Of a DNA stretch of 64,000 nucleotides, positions 35,978 to 45,367 are shown piece by piece; positions within the stretch are counted from its first letter, which is position 1; each line of letters starts with the position of its first letter. The stretch lies in assembly GCF_020193655.1 (NCBI RefSeq), contig NZ_JADYVE010000019.1, positions 1-64,000 of the forward strand. Direction: 5' to 3'. Source of the stretch: Ensifer sp. IC3342. Lineage in GTDB: Bacteria > Pseudomonadota > Alphaproteobacteria > Rhizobiales > Rhizobiaceae. Position numbers and translations under genes: made by a program. Under the pieces are notes generated by a model that was not told where the DNA came from, did not search any database, and worked only from the letters and a program-made list of their open reading frames with translations.

Positions 35978-36535
35978 ATGACGACCTTATTCGGATTGGA
36001 AGACCTCGCGATCGGAACGGGCGAAAACGTCACGAGACTTCGTCTCTTTGAGGGGCCGCTCGATCTCGGTTGGCAACACTGCGCGATGACATCGGATTTC
36101 GTCGCGGAGTTCGTGGCCCTACGCTACAGATCCTCCCGCAATCTCTACAAGGAGGTCCGGCACAGTGTCGGCTACCTAACCAATGAACTCATAGAGAATG
36201 CGGTGAAGTTTCGTACCTCCGGCGAAGTCGTCGTGGAGGCATCGATCTCGACCAATATCTTTCGGGCAAAGGTTTCCAACTACATCGACAGAGACACGGC
36301 CGAGCAATTCCAGCGTTTGCTTTCGGAAATAACCGCCGGAGATCCGGGCGATCTCCTCATAAAGCGGATCGAGGCGAATGCCGCGGGCACGGGCGCGGGC
36401 TCGGGGCTTGGCCTCCTGACTCTCATGAGCGATTATGGCGCCCACTTCGCTTGGGTCTTCGGATCCACCGAAGAGGACAGGAAGATCCCGCTGGAGACCT
36501 ATGCCTCGATTACAATCCCTGATCCCTCGAATTGA
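35978..36535 (+). CDS. HATPase switch kinase (anti-sigma/SpoIIAB-like, slr1658 type)
   Basis: A 185-residue protein of the GHKL ATPase fold. The N-box is LTNELIENAVKF (about 67-78, with Asn74), and the lid/G-box is GAGSGLGLLTLMSDYG. Unlike classical SpoIIAB it carries an N-terminal extension and a C-terminal strand pair. Proteins of this type phosphorylate STAS partners or sequester a target. It lies 4 bases after the phosphatase gene and just before a STAS gene, the classical partner-switch order. No sigma-factor gene is adjacent, so the output is probably something other than transcription initiation. Confidence 0.75.
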   Translation: MTTLFGLEDLAIGTGENVTRLRLFEGPLDLGWQHCAMTSDFVAEFVALRYRSSRNLYKEVRHSVGYLTNELIENAVKFRTSGEVVVEASISTNIFRAKVSNYIDRDTAEQFQRLLSEITAGDPGDLLIKRIEANAAGTGAGSGLGLLTLMSDYGAHFAWVFGSTEEDRKIPLETYASITIPDPSN

Positions 36536-36889
<354 letters not shown>

Positions 36890-36983
36890 CGACCGGGTCG
36901 AACGAAGGTCGTCACGCTCTACCAGGCGGGCGTGAAGGACCCTGCCGAACTTAGCGAGTATTTGAAGTCTGGGTGACCATACA

Positions 36984-37014
36984 AAAGAGAGCCCGCCGAA
37001 GTGTGCGCGGGCTC
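36984..37014 (-). terminator. Hairpin terminator, minus strand
   Basis: GAGCCCGC (36989-36996) and GCGGGCTC (37007-37014) form an 8-base GC-rich stem. Read on the minus strand it is followed by TCTTTTGT, a short U-tract. It would terminate transcription of the small minus-strand frame at 37134-37280. It may also slow readthrough from the partner-switch operon. Confidence 0.6.
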
Positions 37015-37133
37015 AAGTTGACGCCAATAATATTGGCGGTTTGATCGTGACAGAAGCAGGCAATTTGTCCAGTTGATCGATACGACTAGATGAACTGCTC
37101 CTTTGCGACCTTCGACCCGAACCGTCGCCTGAT

Positions 37134-37280
37134 TCACGCCTCGGAGGCGCCGAGGCTCAGAAACAGCGCCCAAGGCCCAGAATTAATCAAATCGACTTTC
37201 TCGCTCTCGGCCTCGCGATGTCCCAGCGCGAGCTCGAGCAAGAGCCTGCTCTGATCCTTGAGCTTGGCAAAGTATTGCAT
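37134..37280 (-). CDS. Small 48-residue protein, unknown
   Basis: The frame starts at an ATG preceded by a purine-rich GAGGGGGAGCGA ribosome site and ends 120 bases before a plausible terminator. The product is mostly helical with alternating charges (MQYFAKLKDQSRLLLELALG, then a short tail). No family is recognised. The combination of ribosome site and terminator is the main support. Confidence 0.45.
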   Translation of the reverse strand: MQYFAKLKDQSRLLLELALGHREAESEKVDLINSGPWALFLSLGASEA

Positions 37281-37597
37281 TCGCTCCCCCTCGCCCCGTT
37301 TCGACTGAGCGTTCCCGATGATAGACTATGTGATATGTTATGATCTAACATTTACACCATAAGCTGTAATCATGCCGGGGCACGACCGGTCACATAAGAC
37401 GTCGCCCTGTTGCCCATCGCACGAAAAACGTACTTGCCCGCCGAATATGGCACGTCGAACAATGTTTTTCGGCGTTACCCACGATGGGTGACGACTGGCG
37501 TGTTCGACGCAATGTTCGATACGGGACACGACCGCCGACATAATCGACAGCAGTGTGGTCTCAGCACATTATTGTGCAAGCGGCATAAAAAGGAGAC
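37281..37597. other. Gap without a recognised gene
   Basis: An AT-rich patch at 37320-37370 (TGATATGTTATGATC) should be the promoter region of the small minus-strand frame. Nothing else stands out. Confidence 0.35.
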
Positions 37598-38164
37598 TCA
37601 GGAAGGCCGATCGCAAGGGGCTTCCAAGACGGAATCCATCTCATTGGTGTTCAGGGTGCCCCGTGTCGCGATCAGGTAAGCCGCCATATAGGTCAGCTTC
37701 AGCCTCGATTCCCGATCGCTCCGCGACCTGTAATTGACGATCGCCAGCCAACCGGCTTCTTCATCCCGCGCAACACCCAACAGTCCGTTTGCATAGGCGA
37801 CGTTAGTAACCTCGCCGGCTGCCTTCCGTTCATCCCATGAACGAACGGCATCCACCGTCGCCAGTTGCGCAGCGATATGGCGATCCATCAGCTCACCAAG
37901 GGAAACCGCAGTTTCCGTTCCACTTTCTTCTTTGTGTCCCTTCCCACCGGAAGGTCCCGCGATTTCTACATAAGAAATACCGTCGGAAGCTAACGCACTC
38001 AAAGCCGTGCGCAGTCTTGGAGAATTGAATTCCCTGCTACGGGACCGAAGCGAAGTCGATAGGCTCTCGGTCTCTATAGGACGCTGAAACGCTGACGATG
38101 ACAAAACTGTCATGATTGAGTGCCTCACCGATGGCAAAAGAACCCCTCCTCCCGGCAGTTGCAC
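37598..38164 (-). CDS. Hypothetical protein, 170-188 residues
   Basis: An open frame of 188 codons. The likely start is the internal ATG beginning MTVLSSSAFQRP (residue 18, position 38113), giving about 171 residues. The C-terminal half has a regular helical look (ELMDRHIAAQLATVDAVRSW, then LKLTYMAAYLIATRG). No signal peptide, membrane segment or known domain is seen. Codon choice resembles neighbouring genes, and no other frame in the stretch is as plausible. Confidence 0.4.
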   Translation of the reverse strand: MQLPGGGVLLPSVRHSIMTVLSSSAFQRPIETESLSTSLRSRSREFNSPRLRTALSALASDGISYVEIAGPSGGKGHKEESGTETAVSLGELMDRHIAAQLATVDAVRSWDERKAAGEVTNVAYANGLLGVARDEEAGWLAIVNYRSRSDRESRLKLTYMAAYLIATRGTLNTNEMDSVLEAPCDRPS

Positions 38165-38616
38165 GCTTCATCTTCGAAGCGCCACAAAGTTGCGTTCAAC
38201 AGAAAAGGCCGTAGGTTGAGGCCAAAGGCACGATAGGAAACGAAATCTAGCGAAGCGAAACGAAACCAGGGCCTGTAAACCGTTGATAAAGAATCGAAAG
38301 TTTTTTTCTTCCTCCGTCGAAAGACGGAGTGATTTCAAAGAGCTATTCAAACAACTAGCTGCGGCGGGAGCGGGTCGGCCATTGGGCAGTGATGGGTTCC
38401 CCGCAGGCCCATGGACGCCCGAGCTTCTCTGTCGCCGATGCGACCGTCACTGCGCGCTTGAGCGCAAGCTATTGGTGAGAGCATGGCGCCAGCATGACCT
38501 TCGCTGTGATCCGCCGGCGCCTGGCAATGGGCTGCGAGCGCATGCAGACGCCGGAGGGTGACAAATGCGGCGCGCACTTCCCATGTTTGGCTGAGGGACC
38601 TGATGGAAGCTAGGCG
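38165..38616. other. Gap upstream of dinB
   Basis: About 450 bases without a recognised gene. No LexA-type box or RpoE2-type promoter could be identified with confidence, and the dinB ribosome site is weak (AAGCTAGGCG). Confidence 0.4.
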
Positions 38617-39708
38617 ATGACAAATGACGAAGGCAGCGAGCGGCCGCGCAAGATCGTTCACATCGACATGGATGCCTTTTATGCGTCGGTCGAGCAGCGC
38701 GACGATCCGGAACTTAGGGGCCTGCCGGTTGCGGTCGGCTATCCTGCGGCCCGCGGCGTGGTGGCGGCTGCCAGCTATGAGGCGCGGAAGTTCGGCGTTC
38801 ATTCGGCGATGCCTTCGATCACCGCGAAGCGCAAATGCCCCAACCTCATCTTCGTCAGACCGCGCTTTGACGTCTATACGGCTGTCTCGTTGCAGATCCG
38901 CGCGATCTTCGCCGAATACACGCCGATGATCGAGCCGCTCTCGCTTGACGAGGCCTATCTCGACGTCACCAAAAACCTGAAGGGCATGGAGATCGCCAGC
39001 GAGATCGCCGCGGAGATCCGGGCGAAAATCAAAGCGACGACGGGCCTCAATGCGTCGGCCGGGATTTCCTACAACAAGTTCCTCGCCAAGATGGCATCCG
39101 ACCTCAACAAGCCCAATGGTCAGGCTGTCATTACGCCGAAGAACGGGCCGGCCTTCGTCGAGCAACTCCCCATCAAAAAGTTCCATGGCGTAGGCCCGGC
39201 AACGGCCGAAAAGATGCATCGGCTCGGCATCGAGACGGGCGCAGACCTCAAGGATAAGACGCTCGAGTTTCTGGTCGAACATTTCGGGAAGTCGGGACCT
39301 TATTTCTATGGGATCGCCCGCGGCATCGACAATCGCGAGGTTAAGCCGGACCGGGTGCGGAAATCCGTCGGCGCGGAAGACACGTTCTCCGAGGACATCC
39401 ACTCCTACGAACCGGCGCGCGAGGGCCTTCAGCCGCTGATCGAAAAGGTGTGGGGTTACTGCGAGGCCAATGAGATCGGCGCCAAGACCGTGACGCTCAA
39501 GATCAAATATGCCGATTTCAGCCAGATCACCCGCAGCAAGACGGTTACGGCACCTCTGCAAACGATCGGCGAGCTCGAGGAGGTGGTCGACCTGCTTCTC
39601 GCGCCGATCTTTCCGCCGCGCAGGGGAATTCGCCTGCTCGGCATCACGCTGTCATCATTGGAACGGCGGACCTCTGGATTGGCCCCGCAATTGCAGCTGG
39701 CGCTTTAG
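38617..39708 (+). CDS. dinB: DNA polymerase IV, Y family (DinB)
   Basis: A 363-residue translesion polymerase. The palm has Asp17 (HIDMDAFYASVEQ) and Asp111-Glu112 (LSLDEAYLDVT), the metal-binding acids. A helix-hairpin-helix thumb (IKKFHGVGPATAEKMHRLGI) and the little-finger domain (RKSVGAEDTFSEDI) complete it, and the length is normal. It lacks a clear C-terminal clamp-binding QL-rich peptide, though LAPQLQLAL may serve. Rhizobial plasmids often carry a second dinB. Its stop overlaps that of a convergent SRAP gene fragment by three bases. Confidence 0.92.
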   Translation: MTNDEGSERPRKIVHIDMDAFYASVEQRDDPELRGLPVAVGYPAARGVVAAASYEARKFGVHSAMPSITAKRKCPNLIFVRPRFDVYTAVSLQIRAIFAEYTPMIEPLSLDEAYLDVTKNLKGMEIASEIAAEIRAKIKATTGLNASAGISYNKFLAKMASDLNKPNGQAVITPKNGPAFVEQLPIKKFHGVGPATAEKMHRLGIETGADLKDKTLEFLVEHFGKSGPYFYGIARGIDNREVKPDRVRKSVGAEDTFSEDIHSYEPAREGLQPLIEKVWGYCEANEIGAKTVTLKIKYADFSQITRSKTVTAPLQTIGELEEVVDLLLAPIFPPRRGIRLLGITLSSLERRTSGLAPQLQLAL

Positions 39709-39968
39709 ACCGCCAGCGTCGCCCGGACAGGATCGATCGAATGGCGTTTGACCCTGAATGTCCCTGCCGGCAGCGAGCGAAGGATTTCGTTCTCGGGCAC
39801 AAGCCCGTCGAGCCACGCCAGGCGTTGATCTCGTGTCAGCACCGCCATCTGGCGGGTATGAAACGGCGCGAGATCGGCATTCGGCTCGATCGTAAGGATG
39901 GCATAGGCGTCCGGCCAGTCCTCGATCGCCGGCCGCCAGATCCCCGCGAAGTAGAACCAGTCACCGTT
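39705..39968 (-). pseudogene. SRAP (YedK/HMCES-like) gene, 3' fragment
   Basis: The minus strand encodes the last 87 residues of a rhizobial SOS-response-associated peptidase: FYFAGIWRPAIEDWPDAYAI, then ADLAPFHTRQMAVL and LRSLPAGTFRVKRHS. SRAP proteins crosslink to abasic sites in single-stranded DNA and are often linked to translesion polymerases, as here beside dinB. The N-terminus, including the essential Cys2, is missing. The frame stays open beyond 39968 only because it runs antisense through a WGR-gene remnant. Confidence 0.75.
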
Positions 39969-39976
39969 GTCAACAG

Positions 39977-40078
39977 CGCATTCATCTGTTTGAGGATGAC
40001 CGGCAAGCGATCGGCCGCTTCCTTTTGTTGGCTCGCCAGAAGCGAGCGCGCGGTTATAGGGCACAATCGCTCTTATAA
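39977..40078 (+). pseudogene. WGR-protein gene, 3' fragment
   Basis: The last 33 codons of a WGR gene: LFEDDRQAIGRFLLLARQKR and a short tail to the stop at 40076-40078. It closely resembles the end of the intact WGR gene at 5003-5251. It abuts the SRAP fragment tail to tail, so a deletion has fused the 3' ends of two convergent genes. Confidence 0.75.
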
Positions 40079-40425
40079 GCGAGGGCTCCCACGCGGCGGA
40101 ATATGCGCCAGCATTGTCGGTCACCTCGTACCCAGACACGTGAGAGGCGTGCAAATGGGCGATCACGACAGAAAGCTGAGAAACTCTCGCAGCCGAACTG
40201 CGGTCAGGACATTAAACACAAAGAACAACGAACCTGTCATTGACTTTGTGGCTGATAATCCCGCCACCCTGCAAATATGGTAAACAGGATCGCTCATCCA
40301 ATCAGGCACGCACGCGCTTGCTGCGGACGAAAGAGCCGGCGGCAGCTGTGCGTGCCTGCAGCGTTTCATCGGATACCTTGGCGTGTGCTCCCGGCTGTTA
40401 CTGAGCCAATCGCCATTTCGCGGCC
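40079..40425. other. Gap without a recognised gene
   Basis: No recognisable coding sequence. The right part leads into the stress-type promoter at 40426. Confidence 0.35.
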
Positions 40426-40450
40426 GGAACATTGCGGCGGCGCAGCGATT
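40426..40450 (+). promoter_or_regulatory. RpoE2/EcfG-type promoter for the glycosyltransferase operon
   Basis: GGAAC (40426-40430), 18 bases, then TT (40449-40450) matches the S. meliloti RpoE2 consensus GGAAC-N18/19-TT. It lies about 105 bases before the glycosyltransferase start. Confidence 0.65.
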
Positions 40451-40556
40451 GGGGGGGAGGTTCCGGAGCCAACAGAATGCCCGCTTCTCCGCATCGGCAA
40501 TCTTGGCCCGGTGTTGTTCATCGTTTGAACTTCGCTTGACCGAAGAAGGTTTGTTC

Positions 40557-41657
40557 ATGAAGATCGCCCAGATTGCGCCGCTGTTCGAAAGCGTCCCGCC
40601 GAAGCTCTACGGCGGAGCCGAGCGGGTCGTCCACCATTTGACGGAAGAGCTCGTTCGACAAGGGCACGAGGTCACGCTATTTGCGAGCGGCGACTCGATG
40701 ACATCGGCGAAGCTCATATCTTGCTCGAACACGGCGCTGAGGTTGAACCCTGCCATCCAGGACCCGATCCCCTATCACGTGATGATGATAGAACAGGTGT
40801 GTCGGCTAGCGGAGAGCTTCAATGTCCTGCACTTCCATATTGACCTGCTGCACTTCCCGGTCGTTCGCAGCTTCGCCAATAAGACGTTGACAACGCTGCA
40901 TGGGCGGCTTGATCTGCCCGACCTCAAGCCGTTCTACGATTTCTTCCGCGATATTCCGCTCGTTTCGATCTCGGACGACCAGCGAAAACCTATGCCGCCG
41001 GTCAACTGGGTCGGCACGGTGCACCACGGACTGGCGCCGAACGTGCTGCCGTTCAACAGTCATCCGAAGGACGATTATCTCGCGTTTCTTGGCCGCGTCT
41101 CGCCCGAAAAGCGGCCTGACCGAGCGATCGAAATCGCTGGTCGGGTCAATCTGCCGCTCAGGATCGCCGCCAAGATCGACAGGGTAGACGAGCACTATTG
41201 GCGCAGTGAAGTCGAACCGCTGGTGCAACGGTCTGCGAATGCGGAATTCATCGGAGAGATTAACGAGCAGCAGAAGGCTGAATTTCTCGGAAATGCGCGC
41301 GCTCTCCTCTTCCCGATCGACTGGCCGGAGCCCTTCGGCTTGGTGATGATCGAAGCCATGGCCTGCGGCACGCCGGTGATCGCCTTCCGCTGCGGCTCGG
41401 TGCCGGAAATCATCGATGACGGCCTTTCAGGCTTTGTCGTCGACAGCACGGAGGAGGCGGTGAAGGCGGTCCAAAGCCTCGACCGCATCGATCGCCGCGC
41501 TGTTCGGGCCACCTTCGAGGAGCGCTTCACTGCACGACGCATGGCAAGCGACTATCTCGACATCTATCGTGGTCTGGCGGGCGGACGTCAAAAGGTCATG
41601 TCGATCCCCGCTATGAGCGACAGCGGATTCGGCACTGATTTCACCGAGGTCGTCTGA
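40557..41657 (+). CDS. Family 4 glycosyltransferase
   Basis: A 366-residue GT-B fold enzyme. The N-terminal domain has the glycine loop KLYGGAERVVHHLTEELVRQ; the C-terminal domain has FLGRVSPEKRPD and the EX7E motif (Glu258 in EPFGLVMIE and Glu266). No membrane segment is seen, so it is cytosolic. It is paired five bases upstream of an amylo-1,6-glucosidase gene, a combination often seen in rhizobia. This suggests a role in a stress-related alpha-glucan or other glucoside, but donor and acceptor are unknown. The ATG at 40557 was chosen because the homology starts there and AAGAAGG precedes it. Confidence 0.85.
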   Translation: MKIAQIAPLFESVPPKLYGGAERVVHHLTEELVRQGHEVTLFASGDSMTSAKLISCSNTALRLNPAIQDPIPYHVMMIEQVCRLAESFNVLHFHIDLLHFPVVRSFANKTLTTLHGRLDLPDLKPFYDFFRDIPLVSISDDQRKPMPPVNWVGTVHHGLAPNVLPFNSHPKDDYLAFLGRVSPEKRPDRAIEIAGRVNLPLRIAAKIDRVDEHYWRSEVEPLVQRSANAEFIGEINEQQKAEFLGNARALLFPIDWPEPFGLVMIEAMACGTPVIAFRCGSVPEIIDDGLSGFVVDSTEEAVKAVQSLDRIDRRAVRATFEERFTARRMASDYLDIYRGLAGGRQKVMSIPAMSDSGFGTDFTEVV

Positions 41658-41662
41658 CACCG

Positions 41663-43885
41663 ATGTTCACGGAGACCGAAACTATGGCAGCCGATATTTA
41701 TGGGGGACCGGCGGAAGCCGGTCCAAACGAAATAAGTGCCGACAACCTCGTGCCTGCAGCAGTCTCGCGGTACGAGCGGAGCTCGAGATCTTTAAAGCAT
41801 GGCGACACATTCGCCGTGTTCGACTATCTCGGTGATGCGTTCTCCTCTCCGGCGAACCCAGAGGGAATCTTCCACCGCGACACACGCCATCTCTCGCAAT
41901 TCATGCTGTCGTTGAACGGCGCACGGCCGCTGTTGCTGAGCTCTACCATGCGGGACGATAACGCCACGCTCGACTTTGATCTCACCAATCCGGGTCTGGT
42001 GCTTGGTGACGGTGAGGTGTTGATGCACGACCTCATTCATGTGCGGCGCACCCGGTTTCTGTGGCAGGAGGCCTGCTACGAGCGCCTCATGCTTCGCAAT
42101 TACGATGACGTGCCGAGGAAGCTCAAGGTCGAGATAGTGTTCGCCGCCGATTTCGCCGACCTCTTCGAAGTGCGCGGCACGTCGCGCCAGCGCCGCGGCA
42201 TGCATCATAGTCCGCTGGTCGGCAACGACCGCGTCTTGTTGGCCTATGACGGTCTCGACGGTCGGACTCGCAGCACGCTCCTTCGTTTCGACCCGCAGCC
42301 GAATGCTCTCTCCGGACGCGAGGTGAGCTTCAGCGTCGAACTGGCGCCTCATCAAGCGCAATCAATCTTCATTGAGATCGTCTGCAATGCCGGCCGGGAG
42401 CACCGGAACCCTCCGGCCCTCACCTTCTTTCTCGCGCTTCGCGATGCCAGGAGGGCGCTACGCTATTCCTCCTCGCGCGCCGCCGCTATCGTCACCTCCA
42501 ACGCGGTGTTCAACGAAGCCATCAGGCGCAGCATCGCCGATCTCTACATGTTGATCACGGAGACACCCGAAGGTCCTTACCCTTACGCTGGCATCCCTTG
42601 GTTCAGCACCGCCTTCGGCCGCGATGCCCTCATCACCGCGCTCGAGACCCTGTGGCTGGATCCGAAAATCGCCAAAGGCGTGCTCAGCCATCTCGCGGCC
42701 AACCAGGCGACCCAGTTCGATCCTGCCGCCGATGCGGAGCCGGGGAAGATCCTCCATGAGATGCGCTATGGCGAAATGGCGGAGCTGGGCGAGGTGCCCT
42801 TCCGGCGCTATTACGGCAGCATTGACTCGACACCTCTCTTCATCATGCTCGCTGGCGCCTATCTCGATCGTACCGACGATCTGCAGACGGCCCGAATGCT
42901 ATGGCCACATGTGGTGGCGGCACTCGACTGGATCGACCGTTTCGGCGATCGCGACGCGGACGGTTTCATCGAATACGGAAGCCGGAGCGCGAAGGGGTTG
43001 ATCAATCAAGGCTGGAAGGACAGCCACGATTCGATCTTTCATGCCGACGGGAGCTTGGCCGAGGGGCCGATCGCGCTGGCCGAGGTACAAGCTTATGTCT
43101 TCGGCGCCTGGCAGGCGGCCGCTCGCCTGTCACGGAGGCTCGGCCATGTCGAGGACGGTTTGCGGTTTGAACGACGAGCGGAAGATCTCCGAATTCGCTT
43201 CGACAATGCTTTCTTCGACGAGCAACTTGCGACCTATGTGCTGGCCCTCGACGGCGAGAAGAAGCCTTGCCGCATCCGCTCCTCCAATGCCGGACATGCG
43301 CTTTTCACCGGCATCGCACTGCCAGAGCGCGCCGGTAAAGTCGTCTCGACGCTAATGGCGCAATCGTCCTTCTGTGGCTGGGGTGTGCGCACGATCGCCG
43401 CCTCGGAGGCGCGCTACAATCCGATGAGTTACCACAACGGCTCCGTCTGGCCCCACGACAACGCGCTGATTGCGTCAGGTTTCGTGCGCTATGGCTTCCG
43501 TGCCGAAGCGACGACCCTCTTCGAGGGGCTGTTCTCGGCATCGACCTACATCGACCTCAAACGTCTGCCCGAGCTCTTCTGCGGCTTCCCACGCCAGCGT
43601 GCCCGTGGTCCGACGTTCTACCCGGTTTCCTGCATACCTCAGGCCTGGGCGGCAGCAGCACCGCTTTATCTGCTTCAATCAATGATCGGCCTGGGCTTCG
43701 ATCCCCGGAGGGGGTATGTCACGTTGAACGAACCGACGCTGCCGCGCTTTCTCGACGAGGTCGTGCTGAGACGGCTGCGGACCGGTTCAGGACTCGTCGA
43801 CATCGCGCTGAGACGCTCCAGATCCCAAGTCGTCGTCGACGTTCTTGAACGGACGGGACGAGTGAGAGTAGCGACCACACACTAA
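41663..43885 (+). CDS. Amylo-alpha-1,6-glucosidase / glycogen-debranching-type enzyme
   Basis: A 740-residue protein. A GDE_N_bis-type beta domain (about 40-240) includes GDTFAVFDYLGD and GIFHRDTRHLSQF. It is followed by an (alpha/alpha)6 glucosidase-like barrel (about 270-720) with the hallmark YAGIPWFSTAFGRDALITAL and the later NQGWKDSHDSIF, where an acid presumably acts as catalyst. Such enzymes release alpha-1,6-linked glucose from branched glucans. It shares an operon and the RpoE2-type promoter with the upstream glycosyltransferase. A second ATG seven codons in (MAADIYGG) is an alternative start. Confidence 0.85.
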   Translation: MFTETETMAADIYGGPAEAGPNEISADNLVPAAVSRYERSSRSLKHGDTFAVFDYLGDAFSSPANPEGIFHRDTRHLSQFMLSLNGARPLLLSSTMRDDNATLDFDLTNPGLVLGDGEVLMHDLIHVRRTRFLWQEACYERLMLRNYDDVPRKLKVEIVFAADFADLFEVRGTSRQRRGMHHSPLVGNDRVLLAYDGLDGRTRSTLLRFDPQPNALSGREVSFSVELAPHQAQSIFIEIVCNAGREHRNPPALTFFLALRDARRALRYSSSRAAAIVTSNAVFNEAIRRSIADLYMLITETPEGPYPYAGIPWFSTAFGRDALITALETLWLDPKIAKGVLSHLAANQATQFDPAADAEPGKILHEMRYGEMAELGEVPFRRYYGSIDSTPLFIMLAGAYLDRTDDLQTARMLWPHVVAALDWIDRFGDRDADGFIEYGSRSAKGLINQGWKDSHDSIFHADGSLAEGPIALAEVQAYVFGAWQAAARLSRRLGHVEDGLRFERRAEDLRIRFDNAFFDEQLATYVLALDGEKKPCRIRSSNAGHALFTGIALPERAGKVVSTLMAQSSFCGWGVRTIAASEARYNPMSYHNGSVWPHDNALIASGFVRYGFRAEATTLFEGLFSASTYIDLKRLPELFCGFPRQRARGPTFYPVSCIPQAWAAAAPLYLLQSMIGLGFDPRRGYVTLNEPTLPRFLDEVVLRRLRTGSGLVDIALRRSRSQVVVDVLERTGRVRVATTH

Positions 43886-44362
43886 GTGCAGCGCCTCCTC
43901 GCATGTTCAACAAGATTGCTGCCTCCCCGGATACGCCGTCTGCAGGTCGAAGAGCGGTTCCAGCGGCGGCGCCGCACGGTGGCCCTCGTGCGGGTCGCGG
44001 CCGCTCATCCTCGAGAGGTAAGGCGCACCTATAGGCGGGCTTCATGGAGCGTTCCTCATCGATACCGAGCATGTTCAAGTCTTCGCAGAAGGTCCGTTAA
44101 GACCTGCCGCACCGCGCCGCTGAGGCGAAAACACCCGGCATCGCTGCCGGCGTCTCCGCTACCGGAGACGAGGAGGATCCGCATGCATGGCAGAACTGCG
44201 GCCGTTACTTCGTTGCATCCAGACGGTCGATCGCCCGGACATTGGCGGCCGAAGGCCCGTGGGGATCGAACCCCGGAGGCAGTCAGGTGTCGACCACCAT
44301 TCGGCCAGTTCCAGCCCGATGCACCCGGGCGCGGCAAAGCTGGCACCCGCTTCCCCAGAAAC
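43886..44362. other. Gap without a recognised gene
   Basis: GC-rich, with no recognisable family. A perfect 8-base stem CGTCTCCG/CGGAGACG at about 44153-44172 could end the upstream operon, but no U-tract follows it. Confidence 0.35.
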
Positions 44363-44449
44363 ATGGCCGATGCAGAGACGATGAAACAGCTGATCGCGGA
44401 TTGTCAGCGAGACACCGCCGCGTACCTGCCGCCGGATGGCGACGTCAAG
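44363..44449 (+). pseudogene. Fragment of a small rhizobial protein gene (relative of 51963-52208)
   Basis: The first 29 codons read MADAETMKQLIADCQRDTAA and continue YLPPDGDV, clearly matching the opening of the 81-residue protein at 51963-52208. The match then stops and the sequence joins a reversed thiamine-diphosphate-enzyme fragment. It is a truncated paralogue. Confidence 0.7.
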
Positions 44450-44668
44450 GAGGTAGCGAGGCAGACACCGAGCTTCCCGGTGAACTTCGCATAGGCGCAG
44501 GCCATGAACGCGGCGGATTGCTCGTGGCGAACAGAAATGAAGCGGATACGATCCTTTCTGGTCCTGAGCGCCTCCATTATGCCGTTGATGCCGTCTCCCG
44601 GCAGGCCGAACACGATCGACTTTCCATTCAACGAGCGTGTCGATCAGAATATCGGCGGCGTTCGGCAT
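44445..44668 (-). pseudogene. Thiamine-diphosphate enzyme (pyruvate oxidase/acetolactate synthase type), N-terminal remnant
   Basis: The start is intact: GAGGAGGACAG ribosome site and MPNAADILIDTLVEWKVDRV. After a one-base frameshift the domain continues as FGLPGDGINGIMEALRTRK, then FISVRHEQSAAFMACAYAKF and GKLGVCLATS. This is the pyrimidine-binding domain of a TPP enzyme, including the Glu of HEQSAA that activates the cofactor. The other roughly 500 residues are gone. An RpoE2-type promoter still sits upstream. Confidence 0.8.
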
Positions 44669-44738
44669 TGACTGTCCTCCTCGGTTAGCGGCAGGAACGG
44701 GATTTTGCGGATGTTCGGTTGATGGTGCGGGCTCTTCT

Positions 44739-44763
44739 AATCGCCGCCCCAGGGAAATGTTCC
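44739..44763 (-). promoter_or_regulatory. RpoE2/EcfG-type promoter, minus strand
   Basis: On the minus strand GGAAC (44763-44759), 18 bases, then TT (44740-44739). It lies about 70 bases before the start of the broken thiamine-diphosphate-enzyme gene. Confidence 0.6.
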
Positions 44764-44903
44764 TAGGTCCGCAGCGATAGACCGGTTGCTTTGTGAGCAT
44801 CTGCTGGAACCGCCCCGCGTGGCCGTCAACACGCGTGCCTCGCGGAAGGTGTCGTCATGGACGAGAACTCATCGGAGACACGAGGGCACTCACGATGGTC
44901 CGG

Positions 44904-44928
44904 GGAACATTTCGAGTCCGCTGCGGTT
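44904..44928 (+). promoter_or_regulatory. RpoE2/EcfG-type promoter, plus strand
   Basis: GGAAC (44904-44908), 18 bases, then TT (44927-44928). It lies 29 bases before the start of the small membrane-protein gene at 44957. Confidence 0.65.
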
Positions 44929-44956
44929 CTCATATCGGCTGACCGGAGAAAGACAA

Positions 44957-45156
44957 ATGAACAGACGCTGGGAGCGGCTCGCGTTGATGGGGCCGCAATT
45001 ATCATAGTCGCGAGCGCGATTTTCTATATTTACGTCGACAGGTTTCCTTCCACCAACTCGACGCGGATTGAAGACACCAAGGTTAATACCGATGGCGTGA
45101 GAACAATCGACAAGGAGCCGCCGAGCGCAGCAGGTGACAAGAACGACCCGTCCTAA
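44957..45156 (+). pseudogene. Small membrane protein gene with a one-base frameshift
   Basis: From the ATG at 44957 (ribosome site GGAGAAAG) the frame reads MNRRWERLALMG and then stops early. Shifting the frame at the GGGG run (44989-44992) gives the continuation AAIIIVASAIFYIYVDRF and a polar tail ending SAAGDKNDPS. Joined, this is a normal 66-residue single-span membrane protein. Either one G was lost, or the read has an error there. The RpoE2-type promoter just upstream suggests a stress-induced envelope peptide. Confidence 0.6.
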
Positions 45157-45367
45157 GCGCAGTGGCCACCTAGAACCTCCGCTGGCGCGAAGCAGGTCGC
45201 GCTAGCGGCGAGCCATTCGACCAGCGCGCGGTAATATGATGATTCGGTATCTTGACTAGCGATCATTTCGCCTTGCGAACGCTTAGCGGCGGAGTGGCCA
45301 CATTCGGTCTACTGCGTCGCCTCATATCTCCGTCGGCCGGAGCACATAGTTGCTCTGCTATTTGGCG

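Noticed and set aside
39705-40166. A 153-codon SRAP-like gene
   Set aside because: Only the last 87 residues are SRAP; the first part is antisense to a WGR-gene remnant, so the frame is a chimera and is listed as two fragments.
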